This document shows positions 1 to 5,893 of a DNA stretch of 5,965 nucleotides, piece by piece. The first letter of the stretch is position 1; every line of letters begins with the position of its first letter. The translations under genes and the position numbers were made by a program. Location of the stretch: contig JAHQWX010000128.1 of NCBI GenBank assembly GCA_029856375.1, positions 1 through 5,965 on the forward strand, read 5' to 3'. This DNA is from Promethearchaeia archaeon. Lineage in GTDB: Archaea; Asgardarchaeota; Lokiarchaeia; Sigyniarchaeales; SOKP01. Under the pieces are notes generated by a model. It saw nothing but the letters and a program-made list of their open reading frames with translations. It had not been told where the DNA came from and searched no databases.

Positions 1-731
1 AAGGAATTGAAGATTTCTTTAATATATATTGGAGAAATACAACCGATGTCAAGTTATTTTCAGTCACTCATAAGATCGAGAGTTGGATCTTTTTTGGATT
101 GAGAGAACACAGAATAACCGTGACTTTAAGGAAGGGCGTTAATTTCAGATTAAACGGAACAACTAATACAGGTTCGGCAAGCGCAATCATTCCTAATGGT
201 GCATCCATAGATGATTTAATTCTATACACTAATACAGGATCTATCGATTTCTCTGCAACTGGATCTACATTTTCTAAGGACATCCAGTTAACCGCCAATA
301 CGGGAAGTATTGATGCTGATTTAACAGATTGCGTTGTGGGGGGCGATATTATCGTACAAACAAATACTGGTTCGATCGATTTCGACTCTACAGATATTCG
401 TCATACCCAAAATTCTGACTGGACGATATCTGCGAACACAGGTTCAGTAGATATCAATATAGTTCAGAGTAAAACCTTAGGTGCAGATGTTTCAGCGGCG
501 GTTTCAGCCAATACAGGTTCAATAAGAGTTGATTTCGAAGGAGAGGAAAGTTTAGTCTGTGCAAAATTTGGAGCTTCCACTTCGACGGGAGGTATTGATT
601 TCGACGATAGAGGCGGATTCTCGGAGAGTGGGGATACTTTTACTTCGGATAATTATCCTGCCGGTTATAACTTTGATTTTACTTTGATAACAATTACGGG
701 AAGCATAGATGTTGATGCGGAAAATTCTTAA
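1..731 (+). CDS. NTGS-repeat beta-solenoid protein (DUF4097-like), 5' end missing
   Basis: The reading frame is open from base 3 to the TAA at 729-731 (242 residues seen), so the gene begins left of the window. An internal TTG at 99 is not needed as a start. About 50 residues with beta-strand character come first. Then come at least six copies of a motif reading NTGSIDF or similar, spaced 22, 22, 22, 24 and 25 residues apart, followed by two degenerate copies (STGGIDF and ITGSIDV). Regular turns with G, D/N and alternating hydrophobic residues are typical of right-handed beta-solenoids and of DUF4097-type adhesin-like domains. The visible part is rich in Asp, Ser and Thr and has few Lys. It ends in DVDAENS with no C-terminal membrane helix or sorting signal. 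A signal peptide or N-terminal anchor could lie outside the window. Surface localisation and a structural or adhesive role are inferred; no catalytic motif is visible. Confidence 0.75.
   Translation, partial: GIEDFFNIYWRNTTDVKLFSVTHKIESWIFFGLREHRITVTLRKGVNFRLNGTTNTGSASAIIPNGASIDDLILYTNTGSIDFSATGSTFSKDIQLTANTGSIDADLTDCVVGGDIIVQTNTGSIDFDSTDIRHTQNSDWTISANTGSVDINIVQSKTLGADVSAAVSANTGSIRVDFEGEESLVCAKFGASTSTGGIDFDDRGGFSESGDTFTSDNYPAGYNFDFTLITITGSIDVDAENS
165..704 (+). repeat. Tandem degenerate 66-75 bp coding repeat (NTGS unit)
   Basis: Eight copies of an aatacaggttc-like core begin near 165, 231, 297, 363, 435, 510, 582 and 693. The first four are exactly 66 bp apart, the next gaps are 72, 75 and 72 bp, and the last is 111 bp. 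All gaps are multiples of three, and third-position differences are common. Selection therefore appears to act on the protein repeat, one solenoid coil per unit, rather than on the DNA. The last copy is separated by a longer, Gly- and Ser-rich insertion. Confidence 0.75.
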
Positions 732-765
732 ATAATTAAAAAATAAAGTTTTTTTCTTTTTTTAT
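732..765. terminator. Bidirectional AT-rich terminator between convergent genes
   Basis: The 30 bases between the stop of the repeat-protein gene and the stop of the convergent adenylyltransferase gene hold an A-rich block followed by a long T-rich block (gtttttttctttttttattt, starting at 749). The T block would end plus-strand transcripts. The A block read in reverse gives T runs for minus-strand transcripts. Archaeal RNA polymerase typically terminates at such T tracts without a hairpin. Confidence 0.6.
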
Positions 766-1511
766 TTGCTTAATGAACAGAGGCAATTTTCGTATCTCTG
801 TACTGGGATTTTAGTAAAAGACATGTCGAGGAGATTTACCATCAATAATTGGTTATACAGTGGTTCTCCAATGCCTAAGAGAGATTTAATAACCTCTGTT
901 GCTTCTAAGGGGCCTAAAACGCCTGGAGATACTCCTATCACAGGTAGTGGTCCTGTATCGCTTGAAGTTTCTCCAGGTACATCGTAAAAAATGCAGCGAT
1001 AGCACGCAGATTTTCCTGGATCGATTGATAATATTTGGCCAAAGAAGTCTTTTATTCCCGCAATTGTACATTTAATATTGTTTCGAATGGCAGCATCGTT
1101 AACCATAAACTTTGTTTTGGCGTTATCGCTGCAGTCAATAATGTAATCCTTATTTTTAACGAGCTCGTCGATATTTTTTTCGTCTACGTATATTTTTTTC
1201 GTTATAATGTTCGCACTCGGATTCATATCGGTTAAGCGCTTTTTTGCTTCCTCAACCTTTACATTATTTATCGAGCTCATTCCATATAAAATTTGGCGCT
1301 GTAGATTAGATAAATCTACCGTATCGTTGTCAACTATCGTCAATTCTCCAATTCCCGCAGCAATTAAATACATTGAACATGGAGAACCCAATCCGCCAGC
1401 TCCTATTTGGAGTACTTTTGAATTTAGTAGAATTTCCTGCTTATTTTCATCTACATACTTACTAAGTAATTGGCGTCCATACCTAATTTTTTGTTCTTCT
1501 GTTAATGGCAT
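762..1511 (-). CDS. MoeB/ThiF/HesA-family E1-like adenylyltransferase
   Basis: 249 residues, the same length as I recall for E. coli MoeB. It belongs to the cytosolic enzymes that use ATP to adenylate the C-terminal Gly-Gly of a ubiquitin-like sulfur carrier (MoaD, ThiS or archaeal SAMP). Features in order: RYGRQ at 10-14 (contributes an arginine to the partner active site in the family); nucleotide-binding GAGGLGS at 37-43; VDNDTVDLSNLQRQ at 60-73; DCSDN at 126-130, where D129 matches the essential Asp; zinc ligands CYRC at 170-173; PLEATEVIK at 201-209. There is no rhodanese domain, and the crossover-loop position where some E1s carry Cys appears to be Thr186. The second zinc pair is C-L-C (243-245) rather than the usual CxxC, which is odd. 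A weak Shine-Dalgarno (aaaggaag) precedes the ATG. No partner carrier gene is in the window, so MoeB, ThiF and SAMP-activating roles cannot be separated. Confidence 0.9.
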   Translation of the reverse strand: MPLTEEQKIRYGRQLLSKYVDENKQEILLNSKVLQIGAGGLGSPCSMYLIAAGIGELTIVDNDTVDLSNLQRQILYGMSSINNVKVEEAKKRLTDMNPSANIITKKIYVDEKNIDELVKNKDYIIDCSDNAKTKFMVNDAAIRNNIKCTIAGIKDFFGQILSIDPGKSACYRCIFYDVPGETSSDTGPLPVIGVSPGVLGPLEATEVIKSLLGIGEPLYNQLLMVNLLDMSFTKIPVQRYENCLCSLSK

Positions 1512-1577
1512 TTTACTCTTCCTTTAGAATCCAAATTCTTACTTTTGGAAAGATTATTTTTTTTTGTTTTAAATGTT
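1512..1577. promoter_or_regulatory. Shared divergent promoter region
   Basis: About 66 bases separate the adenylyltransferase start from the likely B3/B4 start. An ATTTAAAA element read on the minus strand (1574 to 1567) lies about 56 bases from the adenylyltransferase ATG, which would give a leader of roughly 30 bases. On the plus strand, the gattattttt element at 1552-1561 lies about 25 bases before ATG 1578, consistent with a nearly leaderless B3/B4 transcript. The two elements nearly touch, so the genes could compete for TBP. This is based on motif appearance only. Confidence 0.35.
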
Positions 1578-2279
1578 ATGACTATGGAAATTATTAATTT
1601 TTCGCAAGAAATTAATGAAAGCGATATCGAATTATCGTTAGGATATATCATTTTTAATAATATTTCGGTGAAAAGAGAACATTCTTCTTTTTTAGACGAT
1701 AATATTTCTGAGATTTCGAATTACATTAAAGATACTTATTCGCTGGAAAGTATAAAAGACAACGAAATTATTCGAAAATACAGAGATTTTTATTGGCATT
1801 ACTTAAAAATTGACCCAACAAAAATAAGACCGTCAGCTGAAGCTTTAATTAGGCGTATTTTGGGAAACAAAACAATTCCTCAAATTTCAAATGTAGTTGA
1901 CGCGTATAATTGGGTATCAATAGAAACCTTGATTCCGATGGGAGCGTACGATTACGATGTATTGAAATTTCCACTCACGCTAAGGTACGCAAAAGAAGGG
2001 GAGGAATTTATTCCAATCGGTGGGAAAGTAAAGACTTTAAAAGGGCATGAGATAATTCTTGCGGATAATGCGAAAAAGATAATGTTCCAATATCCGTATA
2101 GAGACGCTGATTTTAGCAAGGTAACAACGAAAACAAGAAATATCCTATTAGTTTCTTGTGGAGTGCCGGGTATATCCACGGAATTGTTGGAAAAATCGTT
2201 AAAAAAGTTCCATTTTATTATGGAAAAGATGTCTCCAACTCAATTTTCAAGCTCAGATATATCAATATTAAAAAAATAA
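1578..2279 (+). CDS. Free-standing B3/B4 (PheRS beta-like tRNA-editing domain) protein
   Basis: 233 residues from ATG 1578. The whole protein is one B3/B4 domain, the fold that in bacterial-type PheRS beta chains removes Tyr wrongly attached to tRNA-Phe. Family signatures: KIRPSAEALIRRIL at 82-95, VVDAYNWVSIETLIPMGAYD at 106-125, LRYAKEGEEF then GGK at 135-150, and YRDADFSKVTTKTRN at 174-188. There is no aminoacyl-tRNA synthetase catalytic core, so this is the stand-alone type (COG3382-like). A tRNA deacylase or amino-acid-binding role is inferred and the substrate is unknown. The frame runs up to TTG 1545, but the extra residues (RLFFFVLNV) come from the T-rich promoter, so a start at ATG 1578 or ATG 1584 is preferred. 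No Shine-Dalgarno is visible, which fits a leaderless mRNA. It is divergent from the adenylyltransferase gene and convergent with the membrane-protein gene. Confidence 0.85.
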   Translation: MTMEIINFSQEINESDIELSLGYIIFNNISVKREHSSFLDDNISEISNYIKDTYSLESIKDNEIIRKYRDFYWHYLKIDPTKIRPSAEALIRRILGNKTIPQISNVVDAYNWVSIETLIPMGAYDYDVLKFPLTLRYAKEGEEFIPIGGKVKTLKGHEIILADNAKKIMFQYPYRDADFSKVTTKTRNILLVSCGVPGISTELLEKSLKKFHFIMEKMSPTQFSSSDISILKK

Positions 2280-2316
2280 AAAAAATAGAAAAAAATTTTA
2301 TTTTCTTCTTTTAATT
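2267..2316. terminator. Bidirectional AT-rich terminator
   Basis: The B3/B4 stop and the stop of the convergent membrane-protein gene are 18 bases apart. A-runs (aaaaaaataaaaaaaatag) lie on the left and a T-rich stretch (ttttattttcttcttttaa) on the right. The right half supplies T runs for the plus transcript and the left half does so for the minus transcript. Both tracts lie partly inside the opposing gene's 3' end. Confidence 0.55.
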
Positions 2317-2849
2317 AAAAATAAAACTAACGCTACAAAGAAAAATATTATCCCAACATATAAAAATGCAAATTTAATCGTAGCAAATAGCGAAGCCATC
2401 AATGGACTCCCCATATTGATGTAAGATTCGTCGCTCAGCATTAGAAGAAGGTTTATATTTTCAACAACATCAAAGATTGCTGCGATAATCGGTGTTAAGG
2501 CCATGCATAGACCAATAGTCTGAACTTTACCTTCTAAGGATCTGGTTACAAGAATAATTAATCCCGAGATAAATATTGCGTAGCAAACTAGATATGGGAA
2601 GTCTAAATAAGTTACAAACGCCTCTTTTGCTTTTCCATCGACACCCCACGCTGCAAAAATAGTGTTAATTCCTTCGGGAGTCCAAGCAAACTCGAATTCC
2701 AAGACGCCATATCCGGTTGTTGCTCTCAAGGGTAATTCAATAGGTCCCATCCCTACTAATTGCAATAGTATCCATGTAGCAAACGCTATTATAATGATTA
2801 CAATTAAGATTTTCTTTTTTGGAAATTCTAGTAGTTTTTCTAAGAACAT
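2298..2849 (-). CDS. Small four-helix membrane protein, function unknown
   Basis: 183 residues from the ATG at 2849. It is predicted to cross the membrane four times: about 14-32, 82-101, 111-138 and 152-179, with KKK before helix 1 and KRRK at the end, so both termini are probably cytoplasmic. Between helices 1 and 2 is an outside loop of about 50 residues with a conserved-looking stretch (EFEFAWTPEG at 51-60, then W68). YLDFPY at 81-86 opens helix 2 and FDVVEN at 126-131 lies in helix 3. I recall similar loop and D..EN patterns in unnamed bacterial and archaeal membrane proteins, but cannot name a family. The frame continues to an ATG at 2933. That start lies upstream of a good TATA box (2912 to 2898) and would add residues encoded by promoter DNA, so it is rejected. 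A GTGA element seven bases before the chosen ATG may be the Shine-Dalgarno. It is monocistronic and divergent from SepCysS. Confidence 0.75.
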   Translation of the reverse strand: MFLEKLLEFPKKKILIVIIIIAFATWILLQLVGMGPIELPLRATTGYGVLEFEFAWTPEGINTIFAAWGVDGKAKEAFVTYLDFPYLVCYAIFISGLIILVTRSLEGKVQTIGLCMALTPIIAAIFDVVENINLLLMLSDESYINMGSPLMASLFATIKFAFLYVGIIFFFVALVLFLIKRRK

Positions 2850-2897
2850 ATTAGATTCACTTGAGTAGATTAAATCTAAATTAGAGAAAGAAAAAAG

Positions 2898-2912
2898 AAA
2901 TTTATACCTTTT
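2898..2912 (-). promoter_or_regulatory. TATA box of the membrane-protein gene
   Basis: Read on the minus strand, this is AAAAGGTATAAATTT, a strong archaeal TATA box with a purine-rich BRE-like flank. It lies about 54 bases upstream of ATG 2849. Initiation about 26 bases downstream would leave a leader of roughly 28 bases containing the GTGA ribosome site. It decides the start of this gene against the upstream in-frame ATG at 2933. Confidence 0.55.
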
Positions 2913-2992
2913 GAAAGAAAATATGTAAAACACTTAAAATTGATTAAAAACTTAATATTCATTAATGTCCTAATTAAATTATTTGTTCTATT

Positions 2993-2997
2993 GGTGA
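2993..2997 (+). promoter_or_regulatory. Shine-Dalgarno GGTGA deciding the SepCysS start
   Basis: GGTGA is complementary to the anti-Shine-Dalgarno at the archaeal 16S rRNA 3' end. It is five bases upstream of TTG 3003, the usual spacing. The other in-frame starts are less well placed: TTG 2940 has no such site, GTG 2994 overlaps it, and TTG 3012 is too far away. Confidence 0.6.
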
Positions 2998-3002
2998 AGA
3001 AT

Positions 3003-4220
3003 TTGGTAGGTTTGGAATATAGCGATAAATTGTACAAGAAGTACGCGACATTGTCAAGACAAGTGAATGAAAATTTCATTAATATACACCCTATTCAAAG
3101 GGGCGGAGTTTTAACGCCTGAAGCGCAGAAAGTGCTTCTAGAATATGGAGACGGGTATAGTTTGTGTGATAATTGTTTAAAAGGAAGGATTGATTTGATT
3201 AAAAATCCTCCAATCGACGAATTTTTAATAGATTTTGCTAAATTTATTGATATGGACAACGCGATGCCAACTGGCGCAGCAAGAGATGCAAAAAGGATGG
3301 CAATTACAGCTCTAAAGGAGAGATTTCCTGAAAGAAAAACCGTTATAATTGACTCGCTTGCGCATTATTCAACTTATTTAGCCATAGAACTAAACAAATT
3401 GAAGATAAAAGAAGTGCCCAATTCCGGGGATACTTATTTCGAAATCAATCCTGAAGATTACCGGACTAAAATCGAAGAAGTCAAGAAGGAAGAAGGAGTA
3501 ACACCTTTACTTGTCTTATTAACTCATGTAGATTATCAGTATGGAAACTATAACGATCCTAAGCCAATAGGAGATATTAGTAAAGAGTACGATGTTCCCT
3601 TTTTATTAAATGCTGCCTATTCAGCGGGTATTTTACCCGTTTTTGGGCGAGAATTAGGAGTAGATTTACTATCTTGCAGCGGACATAAATCTATGGCTGC
3701 TTCTGGACCTATTGGGATGTTAGGATTTAGCGATGAGTTCGTAGACAACATATTAGTACCTTCAAAAATCCACGGAGATTTGACAGATCGCTCGTTTTCT
3801 GGCAAGTTCTGCAATTTTTTAGGTTGTCCACCAGTGTACGGGGCTCCGATGATGACATTAATGGCAAGTTTTCCTTCAGTTGTTAAAAGAACTCAAAAAA
3901 ATGTCGTAGAGGACGAGCAGAAAAAAATAAATTTTGTAGTTGAAGAAATTTCGAAGATTAAGGGAATTGAAGTATTGGGAAAGTTACCGAAAATCCATCC
4001 ATTAACTCATATCAAAACGGAGAGTTTCAACGAAGTCGCAAAATCTCACAAGCGGCGAGGATTTTTCGTTAGAGACGAATTTAAAAAGAGAGGAATTTTA
4101 GGGATGGCGCCTGGTATCTCAAAAAACATGAAATTCAATACATATGGTCTAACCTGGGACCAAGTGAAAACCTTCGCAAATGCTTTCTTGGATATAGCAG
4201 AAAAATATGATTTGCTTTAA
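3003..4220 (+). CDS. pscS: Sep-tRNA:Cys-tRNA synthase (SepCysS)
   Basis: PLP enzyme that converts O-phosphoseryl-tRNA-Cys, made by SepRS, to cysteinyl-tRNA-Cys using a persulfide sulfur. 405 residues from TTG 3003. Signatures: NIHPIQRGGVL near 27-37; GDGYSLCDNCLKGR at 49-62, whose C55 and C58 match the two N-terminal catalytic cysteines; H121 in AHYSTY; SGHKSMAASGPIG at 226-238, where K229 is the Schiff-base lysine; C275 in FLGC, the third conserved cysteine; then TLMASFP. All three redox cysteines are kept. Oddities relative to the Archaeoglobus and Methanocaldococcus enzymes as I remember them: PTGAARDAK instead of a TNGAREAK-like motif (one extra residue before the Arg), and GILPV instead of GRMPV. 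The frame opens further upstream to TTG 2940, but those residues are AT-rich leader. No SepRS or SepCysE gene is in the window. Its stop overlaps the convergent GDPD gene. A divergent paralogue is possible. Confidence 0.88.
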   Translation: MVGLEYSDKLYKKYATLSRQVNENFINIHPIQRGGVLTPEAQKVLLEYGDGYSLCDNCLKGRIDLIKNPPIDEFLIDFAKFIDMDNAMPTGAARDAKRMAITALKERFPERKTVIIDSLAHYSTYLAIELNKLKIKEVPNSGDTYFEINPEDYRTKIEEVKKEEGVTPLLVLLTHVDYQYGNYNDPKPIGDISKEYDVPFLLNAAYSAGILPVFGRELGVDLLSCSGHKSMAASGPIGMLGFSDEFVDNILVPSKIHGDLTDRSFSGKFCNFLGCPPVYGAPMMTLMASFPSVVKRTQKNVVEDEQKKINFVVEEISKIKGIEVLGKLPKIHPLTHIKTESFNEVAKSHKRRGFFVRDEFKKRGILGMAPGISKNMKFNTYGLTWDQVKTFANAFLDIAEKYDLL

Positions 4221-5728
4221 TCTTGTTGACTTCTTTTAATTTTCAAAAAATATAAGCTTAAGACAGCGCTTATTCCAATAATATATACTAATATCCAGAG
4301 AAGATAATAATTAGATAAAGTCATAACCCATGGAGGTGCAGTGATGTTTTGAAAAGTGTGCGGCTCGTTTGTTTTTACCCATTTCACGCCTAAGCACCAT
4401 AACTCAGAAAATCTCTCAACTGTATCTATCGTGTAAACCATTACTGGTATGCTAGCTTCAAAGCGGGCTCGATATTCGTCGTTTGTAAATCCATCACCTG
4501 TGTTAATTAAATCGTATTTATCAGCAAGCCATTGCTGTACATTGAGTGAATTGCCTCCCGTAAACATCAAGTTAGGTAATTGTTGCTCGTAATATTCGTT
4601 ATATCCTATTAAAACATTGGAATGCTCAATTCCAGAGTTTAAAATGTATTCAACGATTTTTTCCCGATAACTATCGTGATAAGGGTGATCGCTGGGAATA
4701 CCTTTCGTGTCAAAATCAATGAGTAAATCGTTATTTTTTGTAAAAGAGAGAACTTCATCTAACGTTGGAATTTTTTCTCCGCGATATTGTTCAGCTTGCT
4801 CTTGCGTTATTATTCCTTTTGCTAGGGCTCCGTAGGGGTCTTTATCCACAAACCAAGATCCAGCATCGAGTTGTCTTAGCTCAGAAATATTAAATAGGGA
4901 AGCGTCTTGATTCGTTCGATCGGGAAAAACTTCCTCAACATTAGTTGTTCTCGTGAGAGTATTGTCGTGCATTAAAAAAGGAATCCCATCGTAACTTATT
5001 TGCACATCAATTTCCCATCCCACGGCTCTAGACACTACAGTCATCTCCGCGGCTGCGATCGTGTTTTCAGGGGCAATATGTGAAGCTCCTCGGTGTGCAA
5101 TTATGTCTGGTTTTGGCGGTAGGTCCCAATTTATCACATTTGTTGGTACAAAGAAGAATGGCATAGCAAAAGAAAAAGTGTATAGACCAACAACGCATCC
5201 AAGGATTATTGCTTTTTTAGGTTTAGGTTTTAAAATAGTATCAGATAAGTAATTTTGTAATACAAGCGCGAGTTTTAAAACAAAATACAACGAACAAATT
5301 AATAGGAGATTAATTACAAGAAAAATAAATAAGAAATAAAAATCGAAAAGATGTATTAAAGTAATAGCGTAGCCTCCCAACTGATCAATTAAAATATAAA
5401 CTAAAATATCAAAAAGAATTATTAAAAAGATGGACAAGATTGAATGGATTAAGTGGGGTTTAATACTACCGGTTTTAATTAACTTTTTAACTTTAAAAAT
5501 TAAAAACAAACCCGTATAAGTCAATGGTAAAGCGACGATGAGTAACACTAGGAGCATGAAGTTAATATCGACTCCAATGAAATCGGAAACTATGAGATTT
5601 ATATCTCCAAAATAGGAACTCAACATTAAAAATCCTATTTCAATTATGAGCATATTCGCAAAGAGAATTGCGGGGATAATTAACCATTTCTTTCCATGCC
5701 GTTGTTGAAGGCTTTCAAGCCACACCAT
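4217..5728 (-). CDS. Six-helix membrane glycerophosphodiester phosphodiesterase, GDPD domain outside
   Basis: 503 residues. Predicted helices lie at about 16-38, 56-78, 93-115, 128-157, 172-195 and 474-495. The GDPD (GlpQ-like TIM barrel) domain spans about 206-465, between helices 5 and 6. Catalytic pieces: AHRG at 211-214, APENT at 219-223, WEID at 238-241 (E239 and D241 metal ligands), and FLMHD at 251-255 (H254 general acid). RTTNVEEVFPDR (260-271), LDAGSWF (287-293) and DHPY (347-350) also stand out. Cytoplasmic-side charges (HGKK; KVKKLIK; KPKPKK; KIKR at the end) put both termini inside and the catalytic domain outside by the positive-inside rule. Expected activity is metal-dependent hydrolysis of glycerophosphodiesters or lipid headgroups; the actual substrate is unknown. 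The plan matches that of animal GDE2/GDE3/GDE6. AGGTG just before the ATG is the likely ribosome site. Its stop shares TTAA with SepCysS. Confidence 0.9.
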   Translation of the reverse strand: MVWLESLQQRHGKKWLIIPAILFANMLIIEIGFLMLSSYFGDINLIVSDFIGVDINFMLLVLLIVALPLTYTGLFLIFKVKKLIKTGSIKPHLIHSILSIFLIILFDILVYILIDQLGGYAITLIHLFDFYFLFIFLVINLLLICSLYFVLKLALVLQNYLSDTILKPKPKKAIILGCVVGLYTFSFAMPFFFVPTNVINWDLPPKPDIIAHRGASHIAPENTIAAAEMTVVSRAVGWEIDVQISYDGIPFLMHDNTLTRTTNVEEVFPDRTNQDASLFNISELRQLDAGSWFVDKDPYGALAKGIITQEQAEQYRGEKIPTLDEVLSFTKNNDLLIDFDTKGIPSDHPYHDSYREKIVEYILNSGIEHSNVLIGYNEYYEQQLPNLMFTGGNSLNVQQWLADKYDLINTGDGFTNDEYRARFEASIPVMVYTIDTVERFSELWCLGVKWVKTNEPHTFQNITAPPWVMTLSNYYLLWILVYIIGISAVLSLYFLKIKRSQQD

Positions 5729-5893
5729 AACACCTAAATATTAAATCTTTGGATATAAAAAGTTTAATCAATCTCTGAGATCATGAAATAATTAGCGATT
5801 TTATTTCTATTTTATAAATAAATATTTTTAATATCCCCTTGCGCTATTTTTTATTGTAAAAAAATCAATTTTTAAATTCAGATTTTTAGAAAT
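5729..5893. promoter_or_regulatory. Divergent AT-rich intergenic region
   Basis: This 165-base spacer separates the GDPD gene (minus) from a partial plus-strand gene. On the minus strand it holds AGGTG (5735 to 5731) two bases from the GDPD ATG and a TTTTTATATCC TATA-like element (5761 to 5751). That element is so close to the ATG that it would allow only a one- or two-base leader, which conflicts with use of AGGTG; a TATA element farther upstream (TGATTAAAC, near 5770) is an alternative. On the plus strand, TATA-like runs lie at 5811-5831 (ttttataaataaatattttt) and 5868-5880 (caatttttaaatt). No RNA gene or clear hairpin is seen. Confidence 0.4.

Noticed and set aside
99..101. TTG as the start of the NTGS-repeat protein
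   Set aside because: The frame is open without a stop back to base 3 and has the same beta-rich character, so the gene starts outside the window.
68..298. Minus-strand open frame opposite the repeat gene
   Set aside because: It lies wholly antisense to the repeat gene, has no recognisable domain and no promoter, and ends inside the repeats.
165..704. Regularly spaced repeats as a CRISPR array
   Set aside because: Repeats are degenerate, lie in frame in a long coding region, and encode a repeated peptide; there are no unique spacers between identical repeats.
1545..1577. TTG 1545 start of the B3/B4 protein
   Set aside because: The added residues are Phe/Leu-rich translation of a T-rich promoter, and ATG 1578 or 1584 fits the family N-terminus better.
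2850..2933. 28-residue N-terminal extension of the membrane protein from ATG 2933
   Set aside because: It spans the strong TATA box at 2898-2912 and would need transcription from farther upstream; ATG 2849 has a GTGA ribosome site.
3617..3814. Minus-strand open frame opposite SepCysS
   Set aside because: It lies over the most conserved SepCysS region (the PLP lysine motif) and is explained as a shadow of that coding sequence.
5729..5893. Small RNA or tRNA gene in the right spacer
   Set aside because: No cloverleaf, T-loop motif or GC-rich stem is visible; the spacer is almost entirely A/T with short TATA-like runs.
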